From: Cheiracanthium punctorium
Lineage: Eukaryota > Arthropoda > Arachnida > Araneae > Cheiracanthiidae
Direction: 5' to 3'
DNA: 64,000 bases
NCBI GenBank assembly: GCA_038373885.1
Contig: JAWZYV010012241.1
Location: 558,001-622,000, forward strand
The notes below the pieces were generated by a model. That model ran no database searches, was not told where the DNA came from, and was given only the letters and a program-made list of their open reading frames with translations. Shown here piece by piece: positions 62,146 to 64,000 of the stretch. The position numbers were made by a program, and so were the translations under genes. Positions within the stretch are counted from its first letter, which is position 1. Every line of letters begins with the position of its first letter.

Positions 62146-63109
62146 CGAGATAAGGCTGTAAATAAAATTGAAGTTCATCATGTACATAGATTTATATTTT
62201 GTTTTTAGATACTCTACATAAAATTGTAAAATTATATAATTTACTTTATTCGTTGGATAAATACTCTTGTTTCTGTTGTTCTCACATCTATTAACAACTT
62301 AGTCTCGTGTTAATTTTATTTTCTTACTTCGAAGGAATAATTTTTCAGGCTAAAAATATTAATTTTGCAGTGTTCTTTTTTTCCCCAGCGGTGGCTCTAA
62401 TGAATGACAACCAAGGTCAGTTTTAAAGTTCGAGAATAGGTACAGAAAAATCAAAATCAAAATTAACTTTCTTTCAATACTTAAAAAAAAATTGTAATGA
62501 GGTATATAAGTTTTTATCAATATTTATATACACACATATATTCATTTTATTTTTTGGACGTTCATTTATTTTATTGTAGTGGAAGAACACTTTCCAGTCA
62601 GACAATTATCGAGAATTTTATATATTCCTGCACTGTAAATAAAATCTAAATTTGTTTTTACTAGCTGAGGTAAAATAGTCTCTGCGATGGCAAATAAATT
62701 TCAATTTCGAGCAAAATTAGTACTCTGCTATTGCAGCTATGGTTAAGTACAGAAAGTAAAGTTGACATATTTCACCGGAAACAAGTTTATGCTTCTAACT
62801 ACAAAGGGCGGCGACACCGAAAAGAAATGACCTTGATAAACATTTTCAAATGTGGCGTTGATAATATTAGGTGTACCGGAAACTAATGTCATTCATTTCG
62901 TATGTCAATATTTCGCTTGGTCAAAAATTCTGAAGCTAATAATACGGAATTCGGCAGGTATGTGTGTTTTTTTACTTAGGTGCTAGATTGGAGAGGCTTT
63001 TAGGCTTTTCCAAAATTCGTAACTTATGAAGGGGGGGGGCGGGTATAGGAGGCAAAACTACTGAAACCCCCTATACCCCCCCATAACTTCTTTTCACATA
63101 TGCTGCGCG

Positions 63110-63282
63110 CAGGGGCGTAGCGAGAAATTTTTCATGGGGGGGGTTACGACTACTACAACTCATATGTATATACGTGTGTGTGTGCAATAATGTAGTGAAG
63201 AATATAAATTTTGTATGGCAAAAAATTCCTCATGGGGGGAGGGGTTATGACCCCCCTAATCCCCCCCTTGGCTACGCCCCTG
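63110..63282 (-). mobile_element. hAT MITE (GGCGTAGC family), inverted copy
   Basis: Tips CAGGGGCGTAGCGA and TTGGCTACGCCCCTG. Flanks GCTGCGCG (63102-63109) and GCTGCGTG (63283-63290) agree at 7 of 8. The interior is the reverse complement of the copy at 48489 but longer by a CA/GT-rich insert. The frames at 63153-63461 are accidental. Confidence 0.9.
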
Positions 63283-63856
63283 GCTGCGTGATTCCAAAGG
63301 AAAGAGATGTTCATAAAATTCCTGCTGTAAAATGCAACACACACGAATACCTGAAACCGATTTCAGAACATCACGAATTGAATCATTGGCCGACGTGTAA
63401 AAAGGGGGAGGGTTATCATTTTTCTTGGAAAAAAAAAAAAGAAAATATATATAATCTATAAAATTCTCGCTTTAAAATTTAACAAATAGGAGTCCTATGC
63501 TTAAAACACAGCTTGCTTGTATTTTAATACTTGTTGAAAATATATTGGTTTGAGTTTTATGTAAAAAAGACAAGGACATTGCTTTCCAGTACACCTAATA
63601 ATAGTTTTTTTTTTTTTTTTTTTTTTTTTAATGCCACCCACAGACACATAATCCTTCAAAACAAACCTTTGTAAGGAATGGGATAAGCAGCTTCCCCATT
63701 CTGAACGACCCTTTTATAAGAGGGGAGGGCCTTATAAGTTCTTGATAACCGAGTCGGACCCGATATTGTAAACACAGTTAAAAAACGGACAGTTTTCTAC
63801 GCTTAGGTATAAGCTCCACACCCCTCGGGGACAGATTATATCGGGCAGAAAGTAGT

Positions 63857-64000
63857 ATGAGCGTAGCAGCAGAAGAGTCCAAGATTTCTGCGGTGTACTT
63901 GAGGTACAATCGAGGCGACACCACCCTTCTTGCCGCCAAAAACCGAAGAAGAAAAAAAAAAAGAAGATAACGATAACGACATTTTCACCTGGATGTCGAA
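63857..64000 (+). CDS. Open frame running off the window, unknown
   Basis: From ATG at 63857 a frame reads MSVAAEESKISAVYLRYNRG, then DTTLLAAKNRRRKKKKK and stays open to the window end. The base composition is more GC-rich than the neighbourhood. It might be the first exon of another gene or chance; no family is recognised. Confidence 0.2.

Larger units (their letters stand above)
46229..64000. other. Right-hand region without recognised coding exons
   Basis: No exon encoding the missing integrin N-terminus (signal peptide, first FG-GAP strand) was found on the minus strand, and no other gene family is recognisable. The region is locally richer in G+C and CpG and holds most of the short MITEs. 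The long frame 59570-60364 (minus) is composed of MITE and G/C-run sequence and is not supported as a gene. Overlapping frames at 56132-56431 lie in a CpG-containing segment of unknown nature. Confidence 0.4.

Noticed and set aside
63840..63960. Minus-strand frame LAARRVVSPRLYLKYTAEIL as the missing integrin N-terminal exon
   Set aside because: No Met-led signal peptide, no FG-Y-V propeller strand and no fitting donor.

Overview
This window looks like part of an animal nuclear genome, most likely an arthropod (a spider or other chelicerate is plausible, but the species cannot be fixed from the sequence). It is AT-rich and has small exons (60-226 bp) with GT/AG junctions, introns of up to several kb, and many remnants of cut-and-paste transposons. 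There are no bacterial-type operons, and most open frames of 60-100 codons are chance or repeat-derived.

Two host genes are clear and point towards each other. (1) On the + strand, the last three coding exons of an ING4/ING5-like inhibitor-of-growth gene (2741-7133) encode the basic linker and the complete PHD finger; the N-terminal exons lie left of the window or were not found. (2) On the - strand, 25 consecutive in-phase exons (46228 down to 10914) encode 977 residues of a laminin-receptor-type integrin alpha chain (alpha-PS1/alpha3/6/7-like): beta-propeller, calcium loops, thigh/calf region, furin-type cleavage site, transmembrane helix and the CGFFKRK tail. Only the signal peptide and the first piece of the propeller are missing. 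No frameshift or stop was found, so the gene looks functional.

The rest is introns and flanks filled with mobile DNA. Left end: a decayed non-LTR reverse transcriptase fragment, two mariner tails in inverted orientation and a decayed Tc1-like transposase. Integrin introns: hAT-type MITEs with target duplications, a pair of CAGGGTTTCTACAG elements, a pogo/Tigger remnant, a mariner remnant, foldback elements and a TTAA-flanked MITE nested inside another element. From 46.3 kb to the right end no coding exon was recognised; the sequence is locally richer in G+C and CpG and packed with short MITEs. This stretch may hold the integrin 5' region (a TATA-like promoter candidate lies near 58.4 kb).

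The most striking feature outside the genes is a family of TTAA-flanked, piggyBac-like MITEs (five copies plus one diverged copy). They carry a long GC-rich palindrome with repeated AAGATGGCGGAC motifs. A second theme is a set of short hAT-type MITEs whose 8-bp target duplications can be read directly, one of them with an unoccupied paralogous site about 700 bp away.
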